Origin: Bacillota bacterium
GTDB lineage: Bacteria > Bacillota > Clostridia > Tissierellales > Sedimentibacteraceae
Direction: 5' to 3'
Length of the DNA: 64,000 nucleotides
Assembly: GCA_023386345.1 (NCBI GenBank)
Contig: JAEWJT010000017.1
Span: forward strand, 124,001-188,000
The translations under genes and the position numbers were made by a program. Below the pieces are notes generated by a model that did no database searches, was not told the origin of the DNA, and saw only the letters and a program-made list of their open reading frames with translations. How positions within the stretch are numbered: the stretch's first letter is position 1; each line of letters begins with the position of its first letter. This document shows positions 32,403-40,881 of this stretch, in pieces.

Positions 32403-33272
32403 ATGTTCATAGAATTGTCATTAGAAGAAAAAGAAAAATTTATAAAGGATAAGTATTATGGAAAGTGGAGACTTTCTGGTAAAACAGCGGCAGTTATAAA
32501 AAAGATAGATTCAATTGTAAATAACACAAAATCAAACCCAGAAAAGCTTGTAGCTGTAGAAGGCATCTGGGCAGCAAATCAGTTGCTTAAATATAATATT
32601 GAAATAAAGGCTTTAATTCTTGACTTAGATTCAATAAAAAGCCAAGACGCATATAAAATAATGATTGATTTATCTGATATAGCTGAAGAAATACACATGG
32701 TATCAAGCTCAACCTATAAAAAAATCGCTGAAATCGGAACATCAGCAGGTATATATGTATTAGCGAAATTTCCTCAGAAAACTTTGCTTGATTTAAGTCC
32801 CGATAAGCATCAAGTCATAGCTGTTTTAGATGGTTTAGAAATACCTGGCAACATAGGAACTATAATAAGGTCATGTGATGGTACAAATACTGATGCAGTC
32901 ATAATTTGCAACAGAAAAACAAGGATTACTCATCCGAAGATACTTAGAAGCAGTCAAGGCTCTTGCTTTAAAATACCTATAGTTGAGGAAAGTTCTGAAG
33001 CAACCATAGATTGGTTAAAAAAGAATGGTTATAGAATAATCTTAACAGATACAGATGCTAAAAAGTTTTATTATGAAGAAAATTATGAGGGCAAGCTCGC
33101 TATAGTAATGGGCAGTGAAAGATATGGCATATCGAAGGAGTGGTATGAGATAGATACAGAATCAATCAAAATACCAATGTATGGAGATTGCGATTCATTA
33201 AATGTAGGCATAGCTGCGACGCTTATACTGTATGAAGCGGCTGTGAGTAGAACAGTAGGAGCGAGAAATTAA
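32403..33272 (+). CDS. TrmH/SpoU family RNA 2'-O-methyltransferase
   Basis: 289 aa. N-terminal substrate-binding region (about 1-125), then the SPOUT knot with its three motifs: IPGNIGTIIRSCDG (motif 1), AIVMGSERYGIS (motif 2) and IPMYGDCDSLNVGIAATLIL (motif 3). Methylates a ribose in rRNA or tRNA with S-adenosylmethionine; the exact target cannot be told. The N-terminal extension (LSLEEKEKFIKDKYYGKWRL) is longer than in minimal SpoU proteins. Confidence 0.88.
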   Translation: MFIELSLEEKEKFIKDKYYGKWRLSGKTAAVIKKIDSIVNNTKSNPEKLVAVEGIWAANQLLKYNIEIKALILDLDSIKSQDAYKIMIDLSDIAEEIHMVSSSTYKKIAEIGTSAGIYVLAKFPQKTLLDLSPDKHQVIAVLDGLEIPGNIGTIIRSCDGTNTDAVIICNRKTRITHPKILRSSQGSCFKIPIVEESSEATIDWLKKNGYRIILTDTDAKKFYYEENYEGKLAIVMGSERYGISKEWYEIDTESIKIPMYGDCDSLNVGIAATLILYEAAVSRTVGARN

Positions 33273-33322
33273 ATCGTTCTTATACTTTTGAGTAGTACAA
33301 TTATATTATAGTAAAAATACAT

Positions 33323-33349
33323 AGGGGCATACAGGTTGTGTATGCCCCT
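33323..33349. terminator. Bidirectional terminator between convergent methyltransferase and HD genes
   Basis: Perfect 10-bp GC-rich stem AGGGGCATAC / GTATGCCCCT, 7-base loop, T run on the plus side. Confidence 0.9.
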
Positions 33350-33405
33350 TTTAATTTGAACATTATCTAATTTATTTGCAGAGCAAGCAACAGGGCTAAA
33401 AATTT

Positions 33406-33897
33406 TTACTTAGCGAAGGCTTTCTTCCAGTTTTTAATTATTAGTTGTTTAGCATTGCTGCAATATTCAAAAATAGCTATATACTTATCTACAAAGCTCA
33501 CAATCCATGCCTCCGGAGATTTCGGCATACCAAATGGAAACATGTGTCCAACTATTATGTCCTTTTCCTTGCTATTAAGTTCGAAGTATTTCGAAGCGTT
33601 TTTAAAGGCAATTTTGGGATGATTTATCGCATGATTTATAGAGTCCTTTATTATACCAATACTGCTTCTTTTATTAAATTTATATAAATGAAAGTCGTGA
33701 AGCAATGCTCCTCTTATACATGATTTCCAATCCAAATTACTTTTATATGCAATCAAATACGAATAGTATGCAACTTTTACACTATGCTCGTATACACTAC
33801 TCTCACTATGATGTTTAATAAGCTTTGTTTGCTCATATTCATGATGCGAGATTACTTCTTCAGCAATATTTGTAAATCTATAATCAATAATTTTCAA
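33406..33897 (-). CDS. HD-domain phosphohydrolase-like protein
   Basis: 163 aa from a TTG at 33897, chosen because AAAGGAAG lies 8 bases upstream and the protein then begins LKIIDYRF; in-frame ATGs upstream have no site. HD motif: HSVKVAYYSYLIAYK followed by GALLHDFHLY, with a later GHMFPFG. Belongs to the COG1418-like small HD proteins of Clostridia; substrate unknown. Single gene. Confidence 0.75.
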   Translation of the reverse strand: MKIIDYRFTNIAEEVISHHEYEQTKLIKHHSESSVYEHSVKVAYYSYLIAYKSNLDWKSCIRGALLHDFHLYKFNKRSSIGIIKDSINHAINHPKIAFKNASKYFELNSKEKDIIVGHMFPFGMPKSPEAWIVSFVDKYIAIFEYCSNAKQLIIKNWKKAFAK

Positions 33898-34020
33898 TAT
33901 TTTCTTCCTTTCAATTTTATTTAAAAGCATAAAATAATAACAACATTTATATAATAACATAAATTTTAAATTAATAAAAACGAAATATTATGTATAATTG
34001 TAAATTTTCGCAAACTAAAA

Positions 34021-34042
34021 GCGCATTGTGTATTCAATGCGC
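34021..34042 (-). terminator. Terminator of the M23 hydrolase gene
   Basis: 8-bp perfect stem GCGCATTG / CAATGCGC, then TTTT on the minus strand, 21 bases beyond the stop. Confidence 0.85.
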
Positions 34043-34062
34043 ATATTGTCTTTTGTTGGTTT

Positions 34063-35697
34063 TTATTTATATTGTTTACCTAAATAGCTTGCAGGATTTT
34101 GGGTAGCTTTATATTTTCTTACTTCAAAGTGTAAATGTGGTCCAGTACTTTGACCAGTGCTTCCAACGGCAGATATTACTTGACCTTGATAAACTTTGTC
34201 TCCAGTCTTAACATACAATTTGCTGCAATGAGCATAAACTGTAGTCCATCCGCCACCATGACTTATTTCTACCATGTACCCGTATTGACCATACCATCCT
34301 GAATAAGTTACAGTACCACCATCAGCAGCTTTTATATCAGTGCCTGACTTTGTTGCCATATCAAGACCTCTGTGGAAACCTCCGCTTCTCGAACCATAAG
34401 CTGAACTAATAGTATAACTAGAAAGAGGCTTTATAAATGTTCCAGATCCTACTTTTGGTGGTGGATCTTGAGTTCCTACTAAAACAACCTCGTTTTGCGG
34501 TTGAGATTTAGTGCTTCTCGAAACTTCCTTACGACCTATCTCTATACCATTTTGTTCAGTTATGACATATTCAACATCATCCTTACCATAAACTCCGGCT
34601 TTTTTTACCTTTTTTTCATCTGAATACATGTACGAAACCTTTTGTGTTTCTGTTTCATACTTTATTTTTTCTTCTACAATAAGCTTACGTTCTATATTTA
34701 CATTAATGAAAGGCTTTGGAACTACCAAACTAAGATCATCACCAGGCATTAATTTATCTTCTTTAGCGCTTGGATTTGCAGCCATTAAATCTTCTACAGT
34801 CATTTTGTTTTTAATCGCTATATCCCAATAAGTGTCACCTTTTTGAACAGTATAAGATACCTTTTCATCAGTACCAATCAATATATACTCTAATAATTTA
34901 TCCTTATCATCAATTTTATCATTAGCTACAGTAATAGCTTCAATTGAAATGTTTTCACTAAACTCAGCACTGATAATTTGATCTTGTTCATATTTCGAAG
35001 TAAAATAATCCTTAACACTATTTATTAAGTCGTCTGCTTCTTCCTTTGATTTTAAAACCCCTATAACTTCACCATTAACAGATAGAGCGTATCCTTGTGA
35101 CTTGATATTAAGCTTTGACCTTAAAGAAGAATTTAATTTAACATTTGAAATCAATTCGCTATCATTTGCATTTGATTCAACTAATCTTACAGATGAAGTA
35201 ACTACTGATTCTGTGTTGTTTTTATTTCTGTACTCACTCTCTAATTTCTTAATTGCAATGTCAACTGTTTCGCGCTCTCTTACAGTTCCGATTTCTTTAT
35301 CGTCTATAAAAAGTGTGTAGCTCTTAGCACTATAGTAGCTGTTAAGGCTAGGCGTAGACGACAATGAGTCAAACATAGAAAATCCGGATAATAACAATAC
35401 AGAAACAAGAGCTAAGCAGACAGCGTTAATGCTATGAGCTTTATATTTTAATATAAATTTTGGTAATTTAATGTTTTTAAAAAAATCATTCGATTTTGAA
35501 ATTAAAGAATCTTTTCTTTCATCTAAAACATTCGTTTTCTTTTTAGATTCAGTTTTCTTTTTAACTTCATTATTTTTAGCTACCAATACATATTTAGCGT
35601 TTTTAGTAATAATTGTTTTATCTTTTTCTGTAAGTTTATTTTTCGAATTGTCTTCTTTTTCAGTATTTTTTTGATTATTTGTTTTTTGGTTTTTCAT
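34063..35697 (-). CDS. LysM-G5-M23 cell-wall endopeptidase
   Basis: 544 aa. A 90-residue Lys/Asn/Thr-rich cytoplasmic part and one membrane segment (about 93-112) are followed outside by two YabE-like strands (FIDDKEIGTVRERETVDIAI, SVNGEVIGVLKSKEEADDLI), a LysM domain (VQKGDTYWDIAIKNKMTVED), a G5 domain (about 340-410) and a C-terminal M23 peptidase. The zinc ligands are present: GGFHRGLDMA and PHLHFEV. It cuts peptide cross-links of peptidoglycan. A WalR-like box lies upstream. The long basic cytoplasmic tail is unusual. Confidence 0.92.
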   Translation of the reverse strand: MKNQKTNNQKNTEKEDNSKNKLTEKDKTIITKNAKYVLVAKNNEVKKKTESKKKTNVLDERKDSLISKSNDFFKNIKLPKFILKYKAHSINAVCLALVSVLLLSGFSMFDSLSSTPSLNSYYSAKSYTLFIDDKEIGTVRERETVDIAIKKLESEYRNKNNTESVVTSSVRLVESNANDSELISNVKLNSSLRSKLNIKSQGYALSVNGEVIGVLKSKEEADDLINSVKDYFTSKYEQDQIISAEFSENISIEAITVANDKIDDKDKLLEYILIGTDEKVSYTVQKGDTYWDIAIKNKMTVEDLMAANPSAKEDKLMPGDDLSLVVPKPFINVNIERKLIVEEKIKYETETQKVSYMYSDEKKVKKAGVYGKDDVEYVITEQNGIEIGRKEVSRSTKSQPQNEVVLVGTQDPPPKVGSGTFIKPLSSYTISSAYGSRSGGFHRGLDMATKSGTDIKAADGGTVTYSGWYGQYGYMVEISHGGGWTTVYAHCSKLYVKTGDKVYQGQVISAVGSTGQSTGPHLHFEVRKYKATQNPASYLGKQYK

Positions 35698-35875
35698 AAT
35701 TCACTTCCTAATTTTTTATTGTACTTATCTCAAAATTAAGAACCATAAGGTTTTTAAAAAGATCAGTATTATTTACTCTAATCTCAAAATAATAAATTTT
35801 TGTAATTTTACTTTTTAGAAATTTCTGATATAATTAGAGTAACTAATTGGGATAACATTTATTCGTCGGTTGAAT
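35698..35875. other. Divergent regulatory region between M23 and DnaD genes
   Basis: AT-rich, no gene. It holds an inverted repeat TTACTCTAAT / ATTAGAGTAA (about 35773-35782 and 35833-35842) surrounding the plus-strand promoter spacer, and a repeated TCTCAAAAT motif. Possible shared operator between the two divergent transcripts. Confidence 0.4.
35806..35834 (+). promoter_or_regulatory. Promoter toward the DnaD/DnaC genes
   Basis: TTTTAC (35806-35811), 17 bases and TATAAT (35829-35834) with an extended -10 TG. It would give a leader of about 200 bases, containing a hairpin AACCTTTTC-TTA-GAAAAGGTT (about 35999-36019) just before the ribosome binding site. Confidence 0.6.
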
Positions 35876-35892
35876 GTTACAATTATATTACA
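35876..35892 (-). promoter_or_regulatory. WalR-like box upstream of the M23 hydrolase gene
   Basis: Minus strand TGTAAT-N5-TGTAAC matches the WalR (YycF) consensus TGTWAH-N5-TGTWAH. Cell-wall hydrolases of this type are standard WalRK targets. It is about 180 bases from the start codon, a little far. Confidence 0.45.
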
Positions 35893-36048
35893 ATTTTTTT
35901 TTCTTGTCAATAGTTTTTTGGTGAAATGTTTTCCTAAATTTTCTATCAAGCTTGGACATCACCAAATTCCAACAAAACAAGGAACAAATTATTATAAAAC
36001 CTTTTCTTAGAAAAGGTTACATATATTATATGCAGTTAGGAGAAATTT

Positions 36049-37152
36049 ATGAATTATTTTTTAGAAGAAATTAAAATAGATTTACAGGATACCCCTGTTG
36101 AAAACATATTTATAACTGATTTCATGCCTTTAGCGGATGGAACATATGTAAAGGTGTACTTGCTTGGATATAAGTATGCCAATGATAAAGAGAATTCAAG
36201 CAGTTTTAACAACCAAACCATAGCTAAGAATTTAAAAATCCCTTTATCAGATGTTTTGAACGCATGGACCTTTTGGGAATCTCAAGGTATAGTAAAAAAA
36301 TATAAGGCTGAAGATGAATATAATTATAGTGTAGAATTCATGAATTTAAAACAGCTTTATGTGGACAAGATATATAAGCATTTATCAGCATCTTCGTCAG
36401 TGCCTTCATTGTCAAAAGAAAATAAAAATTACGTAAATAATAACGATTTGATTGAATTAAATAAGGATGAAGAATTTGTTCAAATGCACAAGGAGATTGA
36501 AAAAATTTTTGGAAAGTTTGTAAATATAAGCGATAAAAGAAAAATTAATCAGTGGCAAAGACAATACGATTTAAGCCCAGAGATGATAATTCAAGCATTT
36601 TCCTACTGCGTAAATAACAAGAAAAAAAGAAGCATGAGCTATATTGAAAAAACAATAGCGGCTTGGAATAGAGCAGGAGTAACAGATTTAGACACACTTG
36701 CAGAATTTTTAGAAACAAAAGAGGAGAGATACTTCATATATTCGAGAATATCTCAATCCTTAGGATTTATGAATAGAGCATTAACTGAGGGAGAAATGAC
36801 TACCATCGATAAATGGTTTGATGATTTTGGATTTTCAAAGGAAATGGTGTTAAAGGCTTTAGAAAATTCCACAAAAATATCGAGTCCAAATATAAGCTAT
36901 TTTGATGCTATACTAGAGAAATGGTATGAAAAAGGCTTTAAAACACCAGAGGATATAGTTGATGATAGAAAATCCGTAGCTAAAAAGGATACACCAACAG
37001 AGAAAAAACCATCACAAGGCACAAAAAATAAATTTCACAATTTTGAACAAACAATATCAGAATACAGTGAAAAAGAAATGGAAGAAATAGCTCAGAGAAA
37101 TTTGAAAAAGAAGCTCGAAAAGTTAGGAATAGCTGTCCCAGCGGAGGAATAA
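36049..37152 (+). CDS. DnaD-domain replication protein
   Basis: 367 aa, AGGAG upstream. N-terminal winged-helix region (about 20-105, TVAKNLKIPLSDVLNAWTFW type), then two DnaB/DnaD C-terminal helical repeats (about 150-215, KRKINQWQRQYDLSPEMIIQ; about 235-300, TIDKWFDDFGFSKEMVLKAL), then a charged tail. DnaD proteins load the replicative helicase with a DnaC/DnaI-type ATPase, encoded one base downstream. The chromosomal pair is typical of Clostridia and is not part of the prophage-like region. Confidence 0.9.
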   Translation: MNYFLEEIKIDLQDTPVENIFITDFMPLADGTYVKVYLLGYKYANDKENSSSFNNQTIAKNLKIPLSDVLNAWTFWESQGIVKKYKAEDEYNYSVEFMNLKQLYVDKIYKHLSASSSVPSLSKENKNYVNNNDLIELNKDEEFVQMHKEIEKIFGKFVNISDKRKINQWQRQYDLSPEMIIQAFSYCVNNKKKRSMSYIEKTIAAWNRAGVTDLDTLAEFLETKEERYFIYSRISQSLGFMNRALTEGEMTTIDKWFDDFGFSKEMVLKALENSTKISSPNISYFDAILEKWYEKGFKTPEDIVDDRKSVAKKDTPTEKKPSQGTKNKFHNFEQTISEYSEKEMEEIAQRNLKKKLEKLGIAVPAEE

Positions 37153-37153
37153 T

Positions 37154-38131
37154 ATGAAAGATATATTATTAAGGAAAATAAGAGATGAATACGACCAAAA
37201 AAGACACAGAGCATTTAACGAAGCGCAGAAGAGAAAAGAGGACATATACAAGGCTTTGCCAATGCTAGAAGAGCTTGATAAACAAATAGCTTTAACAGGC
37301 ATAGAGCTGTCGAAAATAGTATTATTAAAGCCGGAAAATTTTGAAGAAGAAATCATAAAAGTACGAAGTAAATTAGATGGCTATAGAGAAGAGAAAAAGG
37401 TAGTTTTAAAGCAAAGTAGCTTGACAGAAGATGATTTCAAGCCTGTTTTTGAATGTAAAGAATGTGAAGATACTGGGTATACATCTTCTCAAGAAAAATG
37501 CAAATGCTACAAGCAAAAAATTATAGAAAATCTTTACGATATGTCAAATATCAAGTATAGACTACAAAAAGAGAATTTTAATCTATTTGATCTAGGGGTG
37601 TTCAGCGCTGAAAAATTTAAGGAAGAAAAGCTAAGTCCAAAGCAGAATATGAAATATATACTAGAAGCTTGTGGCAATTTCTGTCTAAATTTTAGCAGAG
37701 AATCACCAAGCCTGCTATTTCATGGAACAACAGGAGTAGGTAAAACTTTTATGTGCAACTGCATAGCCTCAGAGCTTATAGAAAAAGGAAAAACTGTTAT
37801 TTATCAGACAGCATCAAACCTTATAGAAGTAATAGAGGAACATAAATTCAAAAAGACAGAAGAAGCGGGGATAAATAAGGAGAACTATAACTATTTATTT
37901 GAATGTGATTTATTGATAATAGATGATTTAGGAACAGAGCTAAATAATTCCTTCACGAATTCAGAGCTTTTCAACATAATAAATGCTAGAATGATATCAG
38001 ATAAAAAGACTATAATATCAACAAATCTACCACTAGCTGACCTAGCTTTAGTCTATTCGGACAGAATAATTTCAAGAATTTTCAATGAATTTGCAATCTT
38101 CAAGTTCTTTGGGAAGGACCTTAGATTTTAA
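37154..38131 (+). CDS. DnaC/DnaI-type helicase loader ATPase
   Basis: 325 aa. N-terminal helical region, then a four-cysteine zinc site (FECKECEDTGY and EKCKCYKQ, about residues 97-118) and an AAA+ domain with Walker A HGTTGVGKT, Walker B LLIIDDLG and a sensor I ISTNLPL. Binds the replicative helicase and helps load it at origins or stalled forks together with the DnaD protein. Start codon is one base after the DnaD stop, so translation is coupled. Confidence 0.92.
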   Translation: MKDILLRKIRDEYDQKRHRAFNEAQKRKEDIYKALPMLEELDKQIALTGIELSKIVLLKPENFEEEIIKVRSKLDGYREEKKVVLKQSSLTEDDFKPVFECKECEDTGYTSSQEKCKCYKQKIIENLYDMSNIKYRLQKENFNLFDLGVFSAEKFKEEKLSPKQNMKYILEACGNFCLNFSRESPSLLFHGTTGVGKTFMCNCIASELIEKGKTVIYQTASNLIEVIEEHKFKKTEEAGINKENYNYLFECDLLIIDDLGTELNNSFTNSELFNIINARMISDKKTIISTNLPLADLALVYSDRIISRIFNEFAIFKFFGKDLRF

Positions 38132-38206
38132 GAAAATTATTTATAAGAGAACATAAAACTTAAATTTTTATACTACAAGTATTAGAGAGAGGAAAGTGAA
38201 TAAAAT

Positions 38207-38851
38207 ATGAAGATTTTAGTAACAGGGTTTGATCCATTCGGAGGAGAGACTGTAAATCCTGCATATGAGGCAGTGAAGCTTTTGCCTGAAAACATAAAGG
38301 GATCAGAGGTAATAAAAGTTGAAGTACCTACAGTTTTTGGCAGAGCAAGCGAAGAAGTAGAAAAGGCAGTTGAAAAACACAGACCTGATGCTGTAGTATG
38401 TGTAGGTCAGGCAGGAGGAAGATCTTGCATATCGATTGAGAGAATAGGAATTAATTTAAGAGAAGCTCCTATACCGGATAATGATGGAAATCAGCCTATA
38501 GATGAGAAAATTAAAGAGGATGGTCAAAACGCATACTTTGCTACTATACCAATAAAGGCTATGGTAGATAATGTGAGGAAAAACGGTATACCATCTCATT
38601 TGTCATACACAGCAGGCTCATATGTTTGCAATGATTTAATGTATTCTCTATTATACATATTAGAAAAGAAATATCCTCATGTAAAGGGAGGCTTTATACA
38701 TGTGCCATACGCAACAGAGCAGGTGGCAAACAAAGCAAACAACATAGCGAGCATGCCTGTTCAGACGATTGCCAAGGGTTTAGAATATGCAATAGAAGCA
38801 ATTGTGGGCAATGAATTAGATACTAAAGAAGCAATGGGTACTACAATGTAA
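38207..38851 (+). CDS. pcp: Pyroglutamyl-peptidase I (C15)
   Basis: 214 aa, AGGAAAG upstream. Family signature at the start TGFDPFGGETVNPA, then GQAGGRSCISIERIGINL with the catalytic Glu, AGSYVCNDLMYSLL with the catalytic Cys, and GGFIHVPY with the catalytic His. Removes N-terminal pyroglutamate from peptides. The product is consumed by the 5-oxoprolinase subunits encoded just downstream and on the opposite strand, a clear metabolic link. Confidence 0.97.
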   Translation: MKILVTGFDPFGGETVNPAYEAVKLLPENIKGSEVIKVEVPTVFGRASEEVEKAVEKHRPDAVVCVGQAGGRSCISIERIGINLREAPIPDNDGNQPIDEKIKEDGQNAYFATIPIKAMVDNVRKNGIPSHLSYTAGSYVCNDLMYSLLYILEKKYPHVKGGFIHVPYATEQVANKANNIASMPVQTIAKGLEYAIEAIVGNELDTKEAMGTTM

Positions 38852-38874
38852 TAAATTCAAAATAACATGAAAAA

Positions 38875-38906
38875 CACTTCGCATCTGTTCGTTTTGTCGC
38901 GAAGTG
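38875..38906 (+). promoter_or_regulatory. Hairpin between pcp and pxpBC
   Basis: 8-bp perfect stem CACTTCGC / GCGAAGTG with a 16-base loop, ending 18 bases before the chosen pxpBC start. There is no T run, so mRNA processing or translational control is as likely as termination. Confidence 0.45.
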
Positions 38907-38924
38907 GCATTGTGTGAGGTTAAT

Positions 38925-40709
38925 ATGAAGAGTGAAGAATTTTTTTCGGCAGGAGACTGCTCCGTGCTTATCAAATTTGGAGATGAGATAAGAGAAGAAA
39001 CGAACAAAAAGCTTAATAAATTTAATAAAATGCTAACAGACTACAATCATGAGGCTATCATTGACACAATACCATCATATTGTGCATTGCTAATAAATTA
39101 TAAGCCTGAATTAATAAGATATGGGGAACTTGTAAAATTTTTAAGAGACTTATCTGAAAATATTAATTCAGAGCTTGAGCAAGATAAGGAGATAGTGGAA
39201 ATCCCTGTATTGTATGGAAGTGAAAAGGGTATAGATATAGAAGCTGTGGCAAAGCATAATAATTTAAGCAAAGAAAATGTTATATCCTTGCACTCTGAGC
39301 CAGAATATCTCATATATATGCTTGGATTTACACCGGGTTTCCCATATCTTGGCGGAATGAACAAAAAGATAGCTACTCCAAGACTTGAAACTCCTAGAGT
39401 AAAAATAGAAGCTGGAAGTGTAGGGATAGCTGGAGAACAAACAGGCATATATCCGATTAACTCTCCGGGAGGATGGCAGATTATAGGACAAACGCCTATA
39501 GAGCTTTTTAATATAAATAGAAAAAATCCTATTTTACTAAAATCCGGACAGTATATAAAATTTAAGCCAATAAATCAAGAAGAATTTGATAAAATAAAAG
39601 CTCAAAATGAAGAAGATAAATTGCTTTATTCAAGTTATTCAAATACTGATAACTATAACTATCAAAGTAAAAAAGGCTTTATAGTTAGAAATCAAGGCTT
39701 TTTAACTACAATTCAAGATAGTGGGAGATATCAATATCAAGCCTTCGGGGTTCCTGTATCGGGAGCAATGGACATGTACTCTCTAAGCTTAGCTAATATA
39801 CTTGTAGATAATGATATAGATGAGGCTGTGCTTGAAGCTACAATGCTTGGACCGACTATAGAATTTACAGAAGATAATATAATTGCAATAACTGGAGCAA
39901 ATCTTATGCCTAGCATAAATGGTATTGATATAAGCATGAATACAGCATTTTTATGCCATAAGGGAGATATATTATCCTTTAAAGGAGTAAAATCTGGCAG
40001 CAGAGCATATATAGCCTTTTCAGGAGGCTTAGATGTACCAAAGGTCATGGGTAGTAAATCGACCTATATAAAGGCAGGCATAGGTGGATATAAGGGCAGG
40101 AAGCTTGAAAAAAATGATGAGATAGGCTTTGAAAATCCTAAGCTTAGCATAGCAAATTTGGCACATAGGAAAATATCTGTAAAAGAGAAGTCTGACAATC
40201 AAATGTCTAAAGAATCATTAAAGCTAAGGGTTGTTATGGGTCCTCAAGAAAACTACTTTACTGAAAATGGAATTAAAAGCTTTTTAAGCAGTACCTACAC
40301 TGTATCCAATGAATTTGACAGAATGGGCTGTAGGCTTGAGGGAGAAAAAATACAGCACGTAAGGGACGGCAATATTATCTCTGACGGAATATCCTTTGGT
40401 GCAATACAAGTTCCGTCGCACGGAACACCGATAGTAATGCTTGCAGACAGGCAGACTGTTGGAGGATATGCCAAAATAGCAAATGTAATTTCAGTTGATT
40501 TGCCTAAAATAGCCCAAGCAAAGGCTGGGGACAAGATAAGCTTTGAAAAAATAAGCATAGAAGAAGCACAAGATTTATATATAAAACAGTTAGCTGAGCT
40601 TGAAAGAATAAAGACAAGTTTTTCTAGTGAATGTAATATTAATTCAAGGCATTATCATATAAAAGTAAATAACAATCATTATGATGTGGAAATATGTGAA
40701 CTTTACTAA
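38925..40709 (+). CDS. Fused 5-oxoprolinase subunits PxpB-PxpC
   Basis: 594 aa from the ATG at 38925 (GAGG 7-8 bases upstream; an in-frame GTG at 38904 lies in a hairpin). Residues about 1-220 are the KipI/PxpB domain (GDCSVLIKFGDE, LGFTPGFPYLGGM, TPRLETPRVKIEAGSVGIAG, GGWQIIGQTP). After a linker, residues about 250-560 are KipA/PxpC (QDSGRYQYQAFGVPVSGAMD, GPQENYF, SDGISFGAIQVPSHGTPI). Together with PxpA it cleaves 5-oxoproline to glutamate using ATP. The last 20 residues resemble the start of a biotin carrier domain. Subunit fusion with separate pxpA is less common than three genes. Confidence 0.92.
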   Translation: MKSEEFFSAGDCSVLIKFGDEIREETNKKLNKFNKMLTDYNHEAIIDTIPSYCALLINYKPELIRYGELVKFLRDLSENINSELEQDKEIVEIPVLYGSEKGIDIEAVAKHNNLSKENVISLHSEPEYLIYMLGFTPGFPYLGGMNKKIATPRLETPRVKIEAGSVGIAGEQTGIYPINSPGGWQIIGQTPIELFNINRKNPILLKSGQYIKFKPINQEEFDKIKAQNEEDKLLYSSYSNTDNYNYQSKKGFIVRNQGFLTTIQDSGRYQYQAFGVPVSGAMDMYSLSLANILVDNDIDEAVLEATMLGPTIEFTEDNIIAITGANLMPSINGIDISMNTAFLCHKGDILSFKGVKSGSRAYIAFSGGLDVPKVMGSKSTYIKAGIGGYKGRKLEKNDEIGFENPKLSIANLAHRKISVKEKSDNQMSKESLKLRVVMGPQENYFTENGIKSFLSSTYTVSNEFDRMGCRLEGEKIQHVRDGNIISDGISFGAIQVPSHGTPIVMLADRQTVGGYAKIANVISVDLPKIAQAKAGDKISFEKISIEEAQDLYIKQLAELERIKTSFSSECNINSRHYHIKVNNNHYDVEICELY

Positions 40710-40802
40710 ATTTTCCAAGTGTTAATAGACCACACATATATTAAGTAAGAATTTTATTTCAAATAATAGGAAATTAAAATTACATCTTTATATATTAAAC
40801 AT

Positions 40803-40839
40803 AAAAATCCGCTAAGCTTAATATTCTTAGCGGATTTTT
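40803..40839. terminator. Bidirectional terminator between pxpBC and MATE genes
   Basis: 14-bp perfect stem AAAAATCCGCTAAG / CTTAGCGGATTTTT, 9-base loop, with T runs in both directions. Confidence 0.92.
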
Positions 40840-40881
40840 TACATATTTTATAATTAAAACTGTTAAAAGATAAAATATTTT

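Noticed and set aside
36049..38131. DnaD/DnaC pair as phage replication genes
   Set aside because: They lie 23 kb from the tail locus among housekeeping genes, and this pair is a normal chromosomal feature of Clostridia.
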